A DNA stretch of 64,000 bases from Mycobacterium sp. URHB0044 (GCF_000620625.1 NZ_JIAW01000010.1:124001-188000); one strand, 5' to 3'. Shown: positions 51,559 through 62,200, counted from the first letter of the stretch. Translations and numbers: made by a program. Notes: generated from the sequence alone by a model not told the origin.

Positions 51559-52755
51559 GTGACTTACGACCCGGGGCGTCGTCACTGGGGCGAGCGAAGC
51601 GACGGGGCATATCGAGGCGCGGGCGAGCGAAGCGACGGGGCATATCGAGCCGGGGGCGAGCGAAGCGACGGGGCATATCAAGGCGCGGGCGAGCGAGGCG
51701 ACGGAGAACGTTTCGGGGGCGAGCGAAGCGACGGGGGATATAGCGGGGGCGAGCGAGGCGGCGGGCGCGTACCGGTGCTGCGCAATGAGTGGCGGGAGCC
51801 GCTGCGCGCGCAGCGGGATCCGGTCGCGAGCGATTCGGGTCGGACGCGGTCCAACCGCGACGAACACCAGCAGTGGCGAAAGCAGACCTGGCTGGGCCGC
51901 TTCGTGTCGACCTACGGTTGGCGCGCGTATGCGCTGCCCGTGCTCGTCGCGCTCACCGCAGTGGTCGTCTACCAAACCCTCACTGGCACCGGCACGACGC
52001 AGCCGGCCGAGGCGGAAGGCCCGATTCAGGGGCCACCGACCATCAACCCCGCCAGCACCGCCATCATCGGGGCGCCGCCCAAGGGCATGACGCAGTTCGA
52101 CGCGAGCCTGCCGACCGGCATCCTGCCCGACGGCGGCCCGTACACCGAGGCGGGCGCCAAGACGTGGCACGTCGTGCCCGGGTCGACGCCGAAGATCGGT
52201 GAGGGCACGGTGAAGTCGTTCACGTACACGGTCGAAGTCGAGGACGGGGTCGACACCACGGCGTTCGGTGGCGACGAGGCATTCGCGCGGATGGTCAGCG
52301 AGACGCTGTCCAATCCCAAGAGCTGGACCCACAATCCGCAGTTGGCGTTCACCCGGATCGACACCGGGGAGCCGGACTTCAGGGTGTCGCTGACCTCGCC
52401 GCTGACGGTCCGCGAGGGGTGCGGCTACGACATCCCGCTCGAGTCGTCGTGCTACAACCCCGCCTACGTCGACCAGCCCCGCGTCTTCGTCAACGAAGCG
52501 CGCTGGGTGCGCGGCGCCGTACCGTTTCAGGGGGACGTCGGCTCGTATCGGCAGTACCTGATCAACCACGAGGTCGGCCACGCCGTCGGGTATCAGCGGC
52601 ACGAGCCGTGTGGCGAGAACGGTGCGCTCGCGCCGGTGATGATGCAACAGACGTTCTCCACGAGCAATGACGATGACGCGAAGTTCGATCCGGGCTCCGT
52701 CAAGCCCGACGGCAAGACCTGCCGCTTCAATCCCTGGCCGTACCCCATCGCCTGA
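51559..52755 (+). CDS. DUF3152 zinc-protease-like protein (Rv3207c) with repeat-coded N-terminus
   Basis: A 398-residue protein. Residues about 10-75 are GERSDGAY-type repeats coded by the tandem element at 51590-51765. A membrane anchor follows (about 120-142), then an extracytoplasmic DUF3152 domain with HEVGHAVGYQRH, which fits the metzincin zinc motif HExxHxxGxxH; four Cys (GCGYD, SSCYN, EPCGE, KTCRF) could form disulfides. A zinc peptidase is likely but unproven. GTG 51559 lies before the repeats. Rv3207c is about 100 residues shorter, which fits the extra tract. Confidence 0.82.
   Translation: MTYDPGRRHWGERSDGAYRGAGERSDGAYRAGGERSDGAYQGAGERGDGERFGGERSDGGYSGGERGGGRVPVLRNEWREPLRAQRDPVASDSGRTRSNRDEHQQWRKQTWLGRFVSTYGWRAYALPVLVALTAVVVYQTLTGTGTTQPAEAEGPIQGPPTINPASTAIIGAPPKGMTQFDASLPTGILPDGGPYTEAGAKTWHVVPGSTPKIGEGTVKSFTYTVEVEDGVDTTAFGGDEAFARMVSETLSNPKSWTHNPQLAFTRIDTGEPDFRVSLTSPLTVREGCGYDIPLESSCYNPAYVDQPRVFVNEARWVRGAVPFQGDVGSYRQYLINHEVGHAVGYQRHEPCGENGALAPVMMQQTFSTSNDDDAKFDPGSVKPDGKTCRFNPWPYPIA
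51590..51765. repeat. Six-copy in-frame array of the GCGAGCGAAGCGACGGGG element
   Basis: Copies start at 51590, 51623, 51656, 51689, 51719 and 51749 (periods 33, 33, 33, 30, 30). The last is degenerate (gcgagcgaggcggcggg). All spacings are multiples of three, so the array stays open within the DUF3152 gene. Confidence 0.95.
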
Positions 52756-52857
52756 CGAACACACGGGCTTGGCGGGAAGGTTCATGCGGGGATTACCGTT
52801 GAACAACGATGCTTGGCGTATTCGTCAAGGGGCAGACTTCGAAATGAGGAGATCCCG

Positions 52858-54033
52858 GTGTCGACCTTGCCGCCGCTGGTAGAACCAGCGGCCCACCTGA
52901 CGCGCGAAGAAGTGGCCCGCTACAGCCGCCACCTGATCATCCCCGACCTCGGGGTGGACGGTCAGAAACGACTCAAGAACGCCCGCGTTCTGGTGATCGG
53001 GGCAGGCGGGCTGGGTTCACCCACCTTGCTGTACCTGGCCGCCGCCGGTGTGGGCACCATCGGCATCGTCGAGTTCGACGTCGTGGACGAGTCCAACCTG
53101 CAGCGCCAGATCATTCACGGCCAGTCCGACATCGGACGGTCCAAGGCGCAAAGCGCGCGGGACTCCATCAAGGAGATCAACCCGCTCGTCGACGTGCGGC
53201 TGCACGAGGTGCGCCTCGAACCCGAGAACGCCGTCGACCTGTTCTCGCAGTACGACCTGATCCTCGACGGCACCGACAACTTCGCCACCCGCTACCTGGT
53301 CAACGATGCCGCGGTGCTGGCGGGCAAGCCGTACGTGTGGGGCTCCATCTACCGGTTCGAGGGCCAGGTGTCGGTGTTCTGGGAGGACGCCCCCGACGGT
53401 CTGGGCCTCAACTACCGCGACCTCTATCCGGAACCGCCACCGCCGGGCATGGTGCCGTCGTGCGCCGAGGGCGGCGTGCTGGGCATCCTGTGCGCGTCGA
53501 TTGCGTCGGTGATGGGCACCGAGGCCATCAAGCTGCTGACCGGCATCGGCGATCCGCTCCTCGGCCGCCTGATGGTCTACGACGCGCTCGACATGACGTA
53601 CCGCACCATCAAGATTCGCAAGGATCCCTCGACGCCGAAGATCACCGAACTGATCGACTACGAGGCGTTCTGCGGTGTGGTGTCCGACGCCGCCGCGGAG
53701 GCTGCCGCCGACTCCACGATCACCCCGCGCGAGTTGCGCGAGATGCTCGACGCCGGCAAGCCGCTTGCGCTGATCGACGTCCGCGAGCCCGTCGAGTGGG
53801 ACATCAACCACATCACGGGTGCGGAACTGATCCCCAAGGGCGCGTTCGAAACGGGTGAGGCGCTGGCCAAACTGCAGGTCGACCGCACCCCGGTGTTCTA
53901 CTGCAAGACCGGCGTGCGGTCGGCCGAGGTGCTGGCCATCGTGAAGAAGGCCGGTTTCTCCGACGCCAAGCACGTGCAGGGCGGAATCGTCGCCTGGGGC
54001 AAGCAACTCGAACCCGACATGGTCATGTACTGA
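52858..54033 (+). CDS. moeZ: MoeZ/MoeB-type adenylyltransferase-sulfurtransferase
   Basis: A 391-residue fusion. The N-terminal ThiF/E1-like domain (about 20-260; GAGGLGSP nucleotide site, Cys in PSCAEGG) adenylates sulfur-carrier proteins; the C-terminal rhodanese domain (about 295-391; YCKTGVRS active Cys) passes on sulfur. In mycobacteria MoeZ serves molybdopterin and CysO-dependent cysteine synthesis. GTG 52858 follows GAGGAGA. Confidence 0.92.
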   Translation: MSTLPPLVEPAAHLTREEVARYSRHLIIPDLGVDGQKRLKNARVLVIGAGGLGSPTLLYLAAAGVGTIGIVEFDVVDESNLQRQIIHGQSDIGRSKAQSARDSIKEINPLVDVRLHEVRLEPENAVDLFSQYDLILDGTDNFATRYLVNDAAVLAGKPYVWGSIYRFEGQVSVFWEDAPDGLGLNYRDLYPEPPPPGMVPSCAEGGVLGILCASIASVMGTEAIKLLTGIGDPLLGRLMVYDALDMTYRTIKIRKDPSTPKITELIDYEAFCGVVSDAAAEAAADSTITPRELREMLDAGKPLALIDVREPVEWDINHITGAELIPKGAFETGEALAKLQVDRTPVFYCKTGVRSAEVLAIVKKAGFSDAKHVQGGIVAWGKQLEPDMVMY

Positions 54034-54070
54034 CGGCTGGTTAGCCGGAGCACCGCTTAGTCTGAGCTCT

Positions 54071-54925
54071 GTGACCGTCGACCCGCCGCCTGAACATGTG
54101 CTGGTGGCGTTCGGCCTCACCGGACTTCGGCCGACCCTTCTCGGCTCGAGCTGGGAAGGGGGCTGGCGCTGCGGCGAGGTCGTGCTGTCCATGGTGGCCG
54201 ACCACGCCCGCGCCGCATGGTCGGCCAAGGTGCGGGAGACGCTCTTCGTCGACGGGGTTCGGCTGGCCCGCCCGGTGCGCTCCACCGACGGCCGCTACGT
54301 GGTGGCCGGTTGGCGCGCCGACACATTCGTCACCGGAACGCCCGAGCCGCGCCACGACGAGGTCGTCTCGGCCGCGGTGCGGCTGCACGAGGCCACCGCG
54401 CGTCTGGAGCGACCGCGCTTCCTGACCCAGCCGCCGTCGGTGCCGTGGTCGGACGTGGACGTCTTCATCGCGGCCGACCGCGCGGCGTGGGAGGACCGGC
54501 CGCTGCACACGCTTCCGCCGGGAGCACGGGTGGCGCCGGGTTCGGCGGATGGGCAGCGGTCGATCGAGTTGATCAACCAGCTCGCCTCACTGCGCAAGCC
54601 GACCCGCAGCCCGAGCCAGTTGGTGCACGGCGACCTGTACGGCACCGTGCTGTTCGCGGGTACCACCGCGCCCGGCATCACCGACATCACGCCGTACTGG
54701 CGGCCGGCGTCCTGGGCGGCCGGGGTGGTGGTGGTCGACGCGCTGTCCTGGGGTGACGCCGACGACGGCTTGGTCGAGCGGTGGACGTCGCTGCCGGAGT
54801 GGCCGCAGATGTTGTTGCGGGCGTTGATGTTCCGGTTGGCGGTCCATGCGCTGCACCCACGGTCGACGGCTGCGGCGTTCCCCGGCCTGGCGCGCACCGC
54901 CGCGCTGGTCCGCTTGGTGCTCTAA
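54071..54925 (+). CDS. Phosphotransferase-like protein (Rv3205c, TIGR02569)
   Basis: A 284-residue actinobacterial protein of the Rv3205c type. LVHGDLYGTVLF followed by ITDITPYWR resembles the catalytic HGD..N and metal-binding parts of aminoglycoside-phosphotransferase-like kinases, but the usual Asn is Thr. Activity is unknown. GTG 54071 is 37 bp after moeZ. Its end overlaps the convergent alkyltransferase-like gene by 4 bp. Confidence 0.78.
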   Translation: MTVDPPPEHVLVAFGLTGLRPTLLGSSWEGGWRCGEVVLSMVADHARAAWSAKVRETLFVDGVRLARPVRSTDGRYVVAGWRADTFVTGTPEPRHDEVVSAAVRLHEATARLERPRFLTQPPSVPWSDVDVFIAADRAAWEDRPLHTLPPGARVAPGSADGQRSIELINQLASLRKPTRSPSQLVHGDLYGTVLFAGTTAPGITDITPYWRPASWAAGVVVVDALSWGDADDGLVERWTSLPEWPQMLLRALMFRLAVHALHPRSTAAAFPGLARTAALVRLVL

Positions 54926-55218
54926 AACTGGTGCCGAACTTCGGCGAGCCGCACCCGGCCATCGACTGCCAGCACGCCTTCGGCCCGGAGTAGCTCCAGC
55001 TGCCGGGTGGCCAGGTGGGCGGCGGGCCGGCCAGACGCGCCGATGACCCGATGCCACGGCAGGTCCGACGAGTCGGTGCGCATGATCCACCCGACGATCC
55101 TCGGGCTGGAAAGCCCTGCGGCTTCGGCGATGTCGCCGTATGTCGCGACACGTCCCGCGGGAATGGCCGCCACCAGTGCGCGGACGCTCTCGACCTGTTC
55201 GTCGGTGACGGCGGCCAT
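54922..55218 (-). CDS. Alkyltransferase-like (ATL) DNA repair protein
   Basis: A 98-residue protein with the DNA-binding domain of O6-alkylguanine-DNA alkyltransferases (VATYGDIAEAAGL and the Arg finger region SPRIVGWIMR). The active site PCHRV reads PWHRVIG: Trp replaces the alkyl-accepting Cys, the mark of ATL proteins, which bind alkylated bases and hand them to nucleotide excision repair. It starts 2 bp from the lipV-like gene on the same strand. Confidence 0.88.
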   Translation of the reverse strand: MAAVTDEQVESVRALVAAIPAGRVATYGDIAEAAGLSSPRIVGWIMRTDSSDLPWHRVIGASGRPAAHLATRQLELLRAEGVLAVDGRVRLAEVRHQF

Positions 55219-55219
55219 G

Positions 55220-56002
55220 TCAGACCGCGTGTCGGCGGATCAACTCCGCGGTCTCCGCCGGTTTGGCATGGGGCACCATGTGATCGCAGTCGAACTCGAC
55301 GAGTGTGAAGTCGGACCCGAGCTGCGCGTCGAGTGCCGCGACGAGTTCGTCGGTGACGTACGGCGGGTCGGTGCGCGTGGCGCGGACCAACGTCGTCGGC
55401 GTTCCGTCGCGCGGCAACGTGAACGGCCGGCTCAGCTCACTCCAGTACGACATCATCGCCGGAATGTTGATCCGCCAGCCCATTCGGCCGTTCGGCAGCG
55501 CCATCAGGTGCTCGTCGAGGTCGCGTTCCAACTCGGCGGGCTCGACCTCACCCCACGAACCGGACACCTTCTCTTGACGTGCCTCGTCGCGGTCCGTGTA
55601 GTCGGGTGAGGCGAACATGGCGTCGGCAACCTCGTGCATCCACGCACCGTCGAGGCCGACGGCGGGATCGAGCAGCACCACCCCGTCGATCAGATCCGGT
55701 CGTGCCGCAGCGAGACTCAGCGACACCGCGCCGCCGAACGAGTGCCCCACCACCACGACCGGGCTGCCACCTTCCGCGTCGAGCAACGCGGCCAGTGCAT
55801 CCACGTTGGCCTCGATCGTCCACGGTGCGTTCCACGACGACCGCCCGTGGCCAATCAGATCCGGGGCGACGATCGACAACTCGGGCAGGTACCGGTTGGC
55901 CAGCGTCTCCCAGCGTTGGCCGTGGCCGGTCAGGCCGTGGATGGCCAGGATCCGCGGAGTCCCCGCAGGGCCGTAACGGTAGGTGTTCAGCGCATCGGTC
56001 AC
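55220..56002 (-). CDS. lipV: Alpha/beta hydrolase (LipV type)
   Basis: A 260-residue hydrolase (Rv3203 counterpart). The oxyanion region is HGLTGHG, the nucleophile GHSFGG, the acid probably in VRATRTDPPY and the His in DCDHMVPHAKP. M. tuberculosis LipV is an active esterase. No signal peptide is present. It is divergent from adnA, with a 64-bp gap that must hold both promoters. Confidence 0.85.
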   Translation of the reverse strand: MTDALNTYRYGPAGTPRILAIHGLTGHGQRWETLANRYLPELSIVAPDLIGHGRSSWNAPWTIEANVDALAALLDAEGGSPVVVVGHSFGGAVSLSLAAARPDLIDGVVLLDPAVGLDGAWMHEVADAMFASPDYTDRDEARQEKVSGSWGEVEPAELERDLDEHLMALPNGRMGWRINIPAMMSYWSELSRPFTLPRDGTPTTLVRATRTDPPYVTDELVAALDAQLGSDFTLVEFDCDHMVPHAKPAETAELIRRHAV

Positions 56003-56066
56003 GGCGTCGATGCTGCCAGGCGGCTCGGGACCAAAATCTGTCGGACCCCCGTGGTGTCATTCCGTC

Positions 56067-59000
56067 ATGCCCACTTCGCACGCCGACCTGTCGCCCGCAG
56101 CGCTGACCGAGTCCGGTCTGCACGGCAGCGTGCGCCTGCTCGGTGGGCCGGGTACGGGCAAGTCGCATCTACTGACTCGCGTCGCCGCAGCCCGCATCAG
56201 TGCGGGCTGCGATCCCGAATCCGTTCTGCTGCTGACCGGTTCGGCACGTCTCGGCATGCAGGCCAGGGCCGCCATCACGTCGGCGCTGTTGGGGGAGGGC
56301 ACCGCCGGTCCGGTGGCGGTGCGCGAGCCACTCGTCCGCACCGTGCATTCGTACGCGTTCGCGGTGCTCGGTCAGGCGGCCCGGCGCAACGGCGATCCGC
56401 CTCCGCGGTTGATCACCAGCGCCGAACAGGATGGCATCGTCCGCGAACTGCTGGCCGGTGACTTCGCCGACGGCGACGATGCGTCCGTTCGGTGGCCTGC
56501 CGCACTGCGGCCCGCCTTGCTTACCGTCGGGTTCGCCACCGAACTGCGTGACCTGTTGGCCCGCTGCACGGAGCGCGGCGTCGATCCGCTTGAGCTGCAA
56601 CGCATCGGCCGCCGGACCGGCAGGCCGGAGTGGGTGGCCGCGGGCCGGTTCGCTCAGGTCTACGAACAGGTGATGCTGCTGCGCTCCGCGGTGGGCATGG
56701 CGGCGCCGCAGGCCACCGTGCCCGCCCTTGGTGCGGCAGAACTCGTCGGTGCCGCGCTCGAGGCGTTCGCCACCGACCCGGAGCTCCTGGCCGCCGAACG
56801 CGCTCGCGTCCGGCTGCTGCTGGTGGACGACGCGCAGCACCTCGACCCGCAGGCCGCGCGGCTGGTGCGGGTGCTCGCGGCAGGCGCGGAACTCAGTGTC
56901 ATCGCAGGCGATCCCAACCAGTCGGTCTTCGGTTACCGTGGCGCCGATCCCGAGTTGCTGCGTGACGACGAGGTGCCCGCCGTCGTGCTGACGCGGTCGC
57001 ACCGGTGCGCACCTGCCGTGGCCCGCGCGGTCAGTGGCATCGCGCGGCGGCTGCCCGGTGCCGATGCCGCCCGTGACATCACCGGGGACGACGAGCGCGA
57101 CGGTTCGGTGAGCGTGCGGATCGCGGCGTCACCGCACGCCGAGTCGGCGCTCGTCGCGGACGCGTTGCGCCGCGCGCATCTGGTCGACGGCGTGCCGTGG
57201 TCGGAGATGGCGGTGATCGTGCGGTCGGTGCCGCGAACGGGAGCGGCACTGGCCCGGGCGCTGAGTGCGGCGGGCGTGCCGGTGGATCAGCCGTCCGGCG
57301 CGGCCCTCGCCGAACATCCCGCCGTGGCCGCGTTGTTGACGGTTCTCGAGGTCGCCGTGCACGGCTTGGACGGCGAGCGGGCGATGGCGCTCGTGACGGG
57401 ACCGATCGGCCGTGTGGACCCGGTGTCGTTGCGGCAGTTGCGTCGTGCGTTGCGCAGGGCCGATGGCAGCCAGCCACCGCGCGAATTCGCTGATCTGCTC
57501 GTCGAGGCGCTCGACGGCCGTCCCGTCGATCTGCCCGATCAGCTGGCCCGGCCGCTGCGCCGCGTCGCCGCGGTTCTCACCGCGGCCGGACGAAGTGAAG
57601 CGGCGGGGCGGGATCCCCGGGTGACACTGTGGAATGCCTGGCATCACAGCGGCCTGCAGCGGCGCTGGTTGGCGTCGACCGAACGCGGCGGTCAGGGCGG
57701 CATCCAGGCGGGCCGTGATCTCGACGCCGTGACGGCCCTGTTCGACGTCGCCGAGCAGTTCGTGTCACGCACGGCCGGCGCGTCGGTGACCGGTCTGGTG
57801 GACCACGTGCGGGCCATGGCGTTGCCCGCAGGCGGCCGGGACGAGCGGCGCGTCGGTGAATCCGTCGCCGTGCTCAGCGCCCACGCCGCGCTCGGGCGCG
57901 AATGGGAGGTCGTGGTGATCGCCGGACTCCAGGAAGGGTTGTGGCCCAACACCATTCCCCGCGGCGGGGTGCTCGCCACGCAACATCTGATCGACCTGCT
58001 CGACGGTGTCGCCGATCCGATGTCCGGCGCCATGTCGACGCGGGCGCCGCTGCTCGCCGAGGAGCGCAGGTTGCTGATCTCGGCCTTGGGCCGGGCGCGT
58101 TCGCACGTGGTCGTGACGGCCGTCGACGGCGACGAGGGGGACGGGTCGGAATTGCCGTCCCCGTTCTGCGCCGAACTCGCCGCGCTGGCCACCGACGCGG
58201 TGCAGGCCGACACGGCGCCCGTGCACGCGCCGCGAGTGCTGGCGCCTGCCGCGCTGGTCGGCAGGTTGCGCGCGGTGGTGTGCGCGCCGGCCGAAGCGGT
58301 CGACGAGGCGTCACGGGTCTGCGCGGCAACGCAATTGGCGCGTCTGGCGGCGGCCGGGATCGAGGGCGCGGACCCCGCGCAGTGGTACGGTACGACGCCG
58401 CTGTCGACCGACGAGCCGTTGTGGTCGGGCGAGGGTCACGTCGTGACGCTGTCTCCGTCGCGGTTGCAGACGCTGACCGATTGCCCGCTGCGCTGGATGT
58501 TGGAACGCCACGGCGGTGCGGATGGCCGCGACGTGCGCTCGGCGCTCGGGTCGTTGATCCACGCGCTGGTCGCTGACTCCGACAAGAGCGAGGCGCAGAT
58601 GATCGCCGAACTCGAACGGCATTGGGAGGAGCTGCCATTCGATTCGCAGTGGCACTCGGCCAACGAGTTGGAACGCCACCGCACCATGTTGTCCGCGTTC
58701 GTCCGCTGGCGATCCCAGACGCGGCACGAGTTCACCGAGGCCGGCGCCGAGGTCGACGTCGACGGCGTCGTGGTGCCCGCCGAAGGGTCACAACCCGGGG
58801 TGCGGGTGCGTGGCCGGGTCGACCGGTTGGAGCGCGACGCGGAGGGGCGGCTGGTGGTCGTCGACGTCAAGACCGGCAAGACGCCGGTCAGCAAGGACGA
58901 CGCGCAACGCCACGCTCAGTTGGCCGCCTACCAGTTGGCGATCGCCGAAGGGCTCGTGCCGGATGGCGATCAGGCGGGTGGGGCGCGGCTGGTCTACCTG

Positions 59001-59204
59001 GGCAAGATCGGCTCGGCAGGGCCGTGCGAACGCGAACAGGACCCGATGACCGCCGAGGGACGCGAACTCCTGCGCGAGTCGGTGCGGCAGGCCGCGGCGG
59101 CCACGCAGGGCCCAGAGTTCCTGGCGCGCATCAACACCGGGTGTGCGCACTGCCCGGTGCGGGCGATCTGTCCGGCGCAGGCGGCGATCGGTGGTCGGTC
59201 GTGA
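56067..59204 (+). CDS. adnA: Helicase-nuclease subunit AdnA
   Basis: A 1045-residue subunit of AdnAB, the mycobacterial end-resection machine for double-strand breaks. It has a UvrD-like motor (GGPGTGKSH near residue 33, VDDAQHLDPQ, AGDPNQSVFGYR) and a C-terminal RecB-type nuclease (RVDRLERDAEG, VVDVKTGKTP, AAYQLA), plus the Cys cluster in TGCAHCPVRAICP. ATG 56067 gives the family length. It overlaps adnB by 4 bp. Confidence 0.92.
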   Translation: MPTSHADLSPAALTESGLHGSVRLLGGPGTGKSHLLTRVAAARISAGCDPESVLLLTGSARLGMQARAAITSALLGEGTAGPVAVREPLVRTVHSYAFAVLGQAARRNGDPPPRLITSAEQDGIVRELLAGDFADGDDASVRWPAALRPALLTVGFATELRDLLARCTERGVDPLELQRIGRRTGRPEWVAAGRFAQVYEQVMLLRSAVGMAAPQATVPALGAAELVGAALEAFATDPELLAAERARVRLLLVDDAQHLDPQAARLVRVLAAGAELSVIAGDPNQSVFGYRGADPELLRDDEVPAVVLTRSHRCAPAVARAVSGIARRLPGADAARDITGDDERDGSVSVRIAASPHAESALVADALRRAHLVDGVPWSEMAVIVRSVPRTGAALARALSAAGVPVDQPSGAALAEHPAVAALLTVLEVAVHGLDGERAMALVTGPIGRVDPVSLRQLRRALRRADGSQPPREFADLLVEALDGRPVDLPDQLARPLRRVAAVLTAAGRSEAAGRDPRVTLWNAWHHSGLQRRWLASTERGGQGGIQAGRDLDAVTALFDVAEQFVSRTAGASVTGLVDHVRAMALPAGGRDERRVGESVAVLSAHAALGREWEVVVIAGLQEGLWPNTIPRGGVLATQHLIDLLDGVADPMSGAMSTRAPLLAEERRLLISALGRARSHVVVTAVDGDEGDGSELPSPFCAELAALATDAVQADTAPVHAPRVLAPAALVGRLRAVVCAPAEAVDEASRVCAATQLARLAAAGIEGADPAQWYGTTPLSTDEPLWSGEGHVVTLSPSRLQTLTDCPLRWMLERHGGADGRDVRSALGSLIHALVADSDKSEAQMIAELERHWEELPFDSQWHSANELERHRTMLSAFVRWRSQTRHEFTEAGAEVDVDGVVVPAEGSQPGVRVRGRVDRLERDAEGRLVVVDVKTGKTPVSKDDAQRHAQLAAYQLAIAEGLVPDGDQAGGARLVYLGKIGSAGPCEREQDPMTAEGRELLRESVRQAAAATQGPEFLARINTGCAHCPVRAICPAQAAIGGRS

Positions 59205-62200
59205 CCGCCGGCTACAGCCCCGCCGAACTGGCCGAGGCGCTCGGCATCTTCGCCCCGACGGAGGAGCAGGCCGCCGTCATCGCCGCGCCGCCGGGACCGT
59301 TGGTGGTGATCGCGGGGGCGGGGGCAGGCAAGACCGAGACCATGGCCGCGCGGGTGGTGTGGCTGGTCGCCAACGGCTATGCCGGGCCCGGTGAGGTGCT
59401 CGGCTTGACCTTTACCCGCAAGGCGGCGGGCCAACTGCTGCGCCGCGTTCGCACCCGGTTGGCCCGCCTCGCCGGCGCGGGCCTGATTCCCGGCGGGCCG
59501 GGCGAGACCGTCGACGAACACCCGACGGTGGCCACGTATCACGCCTTCGCGGGGACGTTGCTGCGCGAGCGCGGTCTGCTGTTGCCGGTGGAGCCTGCCA
59601 CCCGACTGATCGGTGAAACCGAGTTGTGGCAGTTGGCCTATCGCGTGGTGTGCGACCATCCCGGCCCGCTGGACACCGAGAAGTCACCGGCCGCGGTCAC
59701 GGCGATGGTGCTGCGCCTGTCGGGTCAGCTCGCCGAACATCTGGTCGACACCGATCAACTGCGCGACACCCACCTCGAACTCGAGCGGTTGGTGCACACG
59801 CTGCCTGCGGGGCCGCGCCAGCGCGATACCGGCCCCAACCAGTCGCTGCTGAAGATGCTGGCCACGCAAACCGACCGCGCCGAACTCGTCCCGCTGGTCG
59901 ACGCGCTGCACGCCAGGATGCGGGCCGAGAACGTCATGGACTTCGGCATGCAGATGTCGTCCGCCGCCCAGCTGGCGGCGTCCTTCCCCGAGGTGGGAGC
60001 CGAACTGCGGGGCCGCTACCGGGTGGTGCTGCTCGACGAGTACCAGGACACGGGCCACGCGCAGCGCGTCGCCCTGTCCGCGCTGTTCGGCGGCGGGGTG
60101 GACGACGATCTGGCGTTGACCGCCGTCGGCGATCCGATCCAGTCGATCTACGGCTGGCGGGGCGCATCGGCGACGAACCTGCCGCGGTTCACCACGGACT
60201 TCTGCCTTTCGGACGGCACTCCGGCGCCGACGCTGGAGCTGAGGACCAGTTGGCGCAACCCGCCCCGCGCGCTGCGGCTGGCCAACGCGGTGTCGTCGGC
60301 GGCGCGGCGCCGCTCGGTGGCCGTGCGGGAGCTGTTGCCGCGGCCCGGCGCGCAACCCGGCACCATCCGGTGTGCCTTGCTGAACGACGTGGTCAGCGAA
60401 CGGGACTGGCTGGCAGACGGTTTGGCCCGGATCTATCACGGCGCACGCGAGGCGGGCACTGCGGTACCGACGGCCGCGGTGCTGGTGCGGCGCAACGCCG
60501 ACGCGGTACCCATTGCCGACGCGTTGACGGCGCGTGGCGTGCCCGTCGAGGTCGTCGGATTGGCCGGGCTGCTGGCCATTTCGGAGGTCGCCGACGTGGT
60601 GGCCATGTTGCGGTTGGCGGCCGACCCGACGGCCGGCGCCGCCGCGATGCGGGTGCTCACCGGGCCGCGCTGGCGGCTGGGGGCCGCGGATGTCGCCGCG
60701 CTGTGGCGCCGGGCCGTCGAACTCGACGATCCCGGCCGGGCGGCCGACCGTGGATCCGTCGCGCAGATCGTGGCCGCCGCCGCGCCCGACTCGGACACCG
60801 CGTGTCTGGCGGATGCCATCGGGCATCCGGGGCCGCGGGAGCGATACTCGCCAGAGGGGCACCGGCGCATCGTGGCATTGGGCCGCGAGCTGACCGCGCT
60901 GCGCGGGCAGCTGCATCATCCGCTGCCCGATGTCGTCGCCGAGGTGCGGCGCATGCTGGGCGTCGACGCCGAAGTCCGTGCGGCACAGTCGGTATCGGCG
61001 GGGTGGAGCGGAACCGAACACCTCGAGGCGTTCACCGACGTGGTGGCCGACTTCGCCGCACGCCCGGGAGCGTCCGTGCCTGCCCTGTTGGGCTACCTCG
61101 ATGCGGCCATGGACGTGGAGAACGGGTTGGCTCCCGCGGAGCTCACCGTCTCCAACGACCGCGTGCAGATCCTGACCGTGCACGCCGCGAAGGGCTTGGA
61201 ATGGCAGGTCGTGGCCGTGCCGCATCTGAGCGGCCGGGTGTTCCCCTCCACGGCATCGCCGCGCACCTGGTTGTCCGACCCGGCCGATCTGCCGCCGCTG
61301 CTGCGCGGTGACCGGGCGACGGAGTCCGAGCACGGCGTTCCGGTCCTCGACACCAGCGACGTCAATGACCGGAAGGCGTTGTCGGACAAGATCACCGAGC
61401 ACAAGCGTCGGCTCGATCAGCGTCGCGTCGACGAGGAGCGTCGGCTGCTGTACGTGGCCCTCACGCGGGCCGAGGACACGCTGGTGTTGTCGGGGCACCA
61501 CTGGGGTGCCACCGAACTCAAGCCACGGGGGCCCTCGGAATTCCTCGTCGAGATCCGCGACGTGATCGAGCGGTCTGCGGCCGAGGGCGATCCGTGTGGA
61601 GTCATCGACACTTGGGCGCCCGACCCGGCCGACGGCGAACGAAACCCCTTGCAGGAAGAGGTGACCGAGCGGTCTTGGCCCACCGACCCGGCTGGCGCGG
61701 CCCGGCCGGACGTGGATCGGGGTGCCGCATTGGTGGCGTCGGTGCTGGCGGGTGCCGCCGACGTGGAGTCCGGGACCGGCCGCGACCCGGTCGACGTGGA
61801 CGGCTGGGCCGCGGACGTCGACGCCTTGCTGGCCGAGCGCGAGCGGGCGCTGGAACGTCCGCCGGTCGCGCTGCCCGGTCAATTGTCGGTGAGCGCGTTG
61901 GTGGACATCGGCCGCGACCCCGAGGGGGCGCCTGCGCGGCTGCAGCGCAGATTGCCGGTCCGACCCGACCCGCATGCGGCGCTGGGCACGGCGTTTCACG
62001 ACTGGGTGCAGCGGTTCTATCACGCCGAGCGGCTGTTCGACCTGGACGACCTCCCCGGGGCCGTGGACGGCGACCTGGGGCGTGCCGAGGGGGAGGACCT
62101 CGCGGAGCTGCAGGCCGCGTTCGCGGTGTCGCCGTGGGCCACGCGGTCGCCGATCGAGGTGGAGACGCCGTTCGACATGGTGCTCGGCGGCACCGTGGTG

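Noticed and set aside
57590..57608. Extra copy of the GCGAGCGAAGCGACGGGG element within adnA (cgaagtgaagcggcgggg)
   Set aside because: It has several mismatches and an indel against the core, so it may be chance in GC-rich coding sequence.
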